Below, piece after piece: positions 6,501 through 6,866 of a DNA stretch of 6,866 nt; position 1 is the stretch's first letter, and every line of letters begins with the position of its first letter. The notes under the pieces were generated by a model that did no database searches, was not told the origin of the DNA, and worked only from the letters and a program-made list of their open reading frames with translations. The translations under genes and the position numbers were made by a program. The stretch comes from Candidatus Segetimicrobium genomatis (GTDB taxonomy: Bacteria > Sysuimicrobiota > Sysuimicrobiia > Sysuimicrobiales > Segetimicrobiaceae): positions 1 to 6,866 of the forward strand of contig VBAO01000101.1 of assembly GCA_005883865.1 (NCBI GenBank), written 5' to 3'.

Positions 6501-6866
6501 CTACCGGGCCGGGTCCCCCGACGCCCACCGGCTGGGGCTGATGCGGATGAGGCCTTCCGCCTCGTCGGCGCCGTCGAACGCCAGCAGGGACACGTACCGA
6601 TCGACGAGTTTTTCCCGGGGTTGCGTCGTCTCAATCAACACGCCGATCCCGACGATCTCGGCCTGAAATTCCCGCATGAGATCGTAGACCCCACGCGCGG
6701 TCCCACCGCCCCGCAGGAAGTCGTCGATGAACAGGGCGCGGGCTCCCTGGGGGACGGCGCGCAGGGGCAGCGTCATCGACTGGACCGCCTGCGAGGACCC
6801 CGAGATGTAGTTGACGCCCACCGATGGGCCGCCGGTTCCCATTCCGCCGCGGCGGGCGGTGACGAG
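6501..6866 (-). CDS. purR: PurR-type purine operon repressor, C-terminal part (5' end off window)
   Basis: Bacillus-type PurR is a phosphoribosyltransferase-fold repressor: it binds purine-gene control DNA through an N-terminal winged helix and is released by PRPP. 121 C-terminal residues are visible (the family is ~270-290), so the DNA-binding part lies off the right edge. Visible family segments: VGVNYISGSS near residues 16-25 of the fragment, the PRPP-binding loop LFIDDFLRGGGT (two acidic residues followed by GGT), then GIGVLIET and LVDRYVSLLAFDG, all closely matching what I recall of Bacillus PurR (YVSGSS, IIDDFMKAGGT, GIGVLVE, LVDEYMSLL). The frame runs without a stop to the window edge, so the Met at 6842 is internal. 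Xanthine or other type-I phosphoribosyltransferases share the loop, but the flanking segments favour PurR. It is unrelated to the LacI-type PurR of enterobacteria. It lies upstream of the efflux operon on the same strand, separated by 162 nt that include the efflux promoter, so it is probably a separate unit. Confidence 0.85.
   Translation of the reverse strand, partial: LVTARRGGMGTGGPSVGVNYISGSSQAVQSMTLPLRAVPQGARALFIDDFLRGGGTARGVYDLMREFQAEIVGIGVLIETTQPREKLVDRYVSLLAFDGADEAEGLIRISPSRWASGDPAR

Noticed and set aside
6840..6842. Met at 6842 as the start of a small 113-residue gene
   Set aside because: The frame continues open to the window edge with residues that fit the PurR family, and the product would lack most of the phosphoribosyltransferase fold. 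It is an internal Met of a truncated view.

Overview
The window is one GC-rich chromosomal segment. All of its recognisable genes lie on the minus strand. It carries a TetR-controlled tripartite drug or solute efflux operon, read from right to left: TetR regulator, periplasmic adaptor (membrane fusion protein), RND inner-membrane pump, then a TolC-type outer-membrane channel cut by the left edge. At the right edge is the C-terminal part of a separate gene, a PurR-type purine repressor of the Bacillus kind.

Region by region (plus coordinates, all genes on minus): 6866-6501 is the 3' end of purR. 6500-6393 is a gene-free spacer that becomes AT-rich near the promoter. 6392-6362 is a well-formed promoter (TTGACA, 17-bp spacer, TGn-TAGATT) whose spacer and -10 hexamer are filled by a perfect 23-bp palindrome, almost certainly the TetR operator. 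6338-5730 is tetR, 5638-4349 the adaptor, 4330-1085 the RND pump and 1038-1 the TolC-like channel. The gaps within the operon are 91, 18 and 46 nt. Each gene has a purine-rich ribosome binding site, and no internal terminator is visible, so one autoregulated transcript is the simplest reading. The adaptor docks the pump and channel (it carries the RLxxLxxxxxxS hairpin-tip motif), the pump uses proton motive force (TM4 Asp-Asp, TM10 Lys), and the channel opens through the outer membrane. TetR probably lifts its own repression when it binds a ligand.

Two points stand out. First, the channel gene seems to carry a single-base frameshift: a good signal peptide with its own ribosome binding site lies in one frame, and the whole TolC body lies in another. 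A run of five C (minus strand) sits in the only interval where the switch can occur. This may be a sequencing or assembly error, a real lesion, or less likely a slippage site. Second, a Bacillus-type PurR next to a TolC-dependent pump points to a diderm bacterium that is not a typical proteobacterium. Some GC-rich, uncultured or deep-branching diderm lineage near the Firmicutes/Terrabacteria side would fit, but the window alone cannot name it.

I see no RNA gene, CRISPR array, insertion sequence or attachment site. The long plus-strand reading frames opposite the pump and adaptor are GC-driven shadows. Apart from the frameshift and the promoter architecture, this is a recognisable efflux locus and not a new kind of system.
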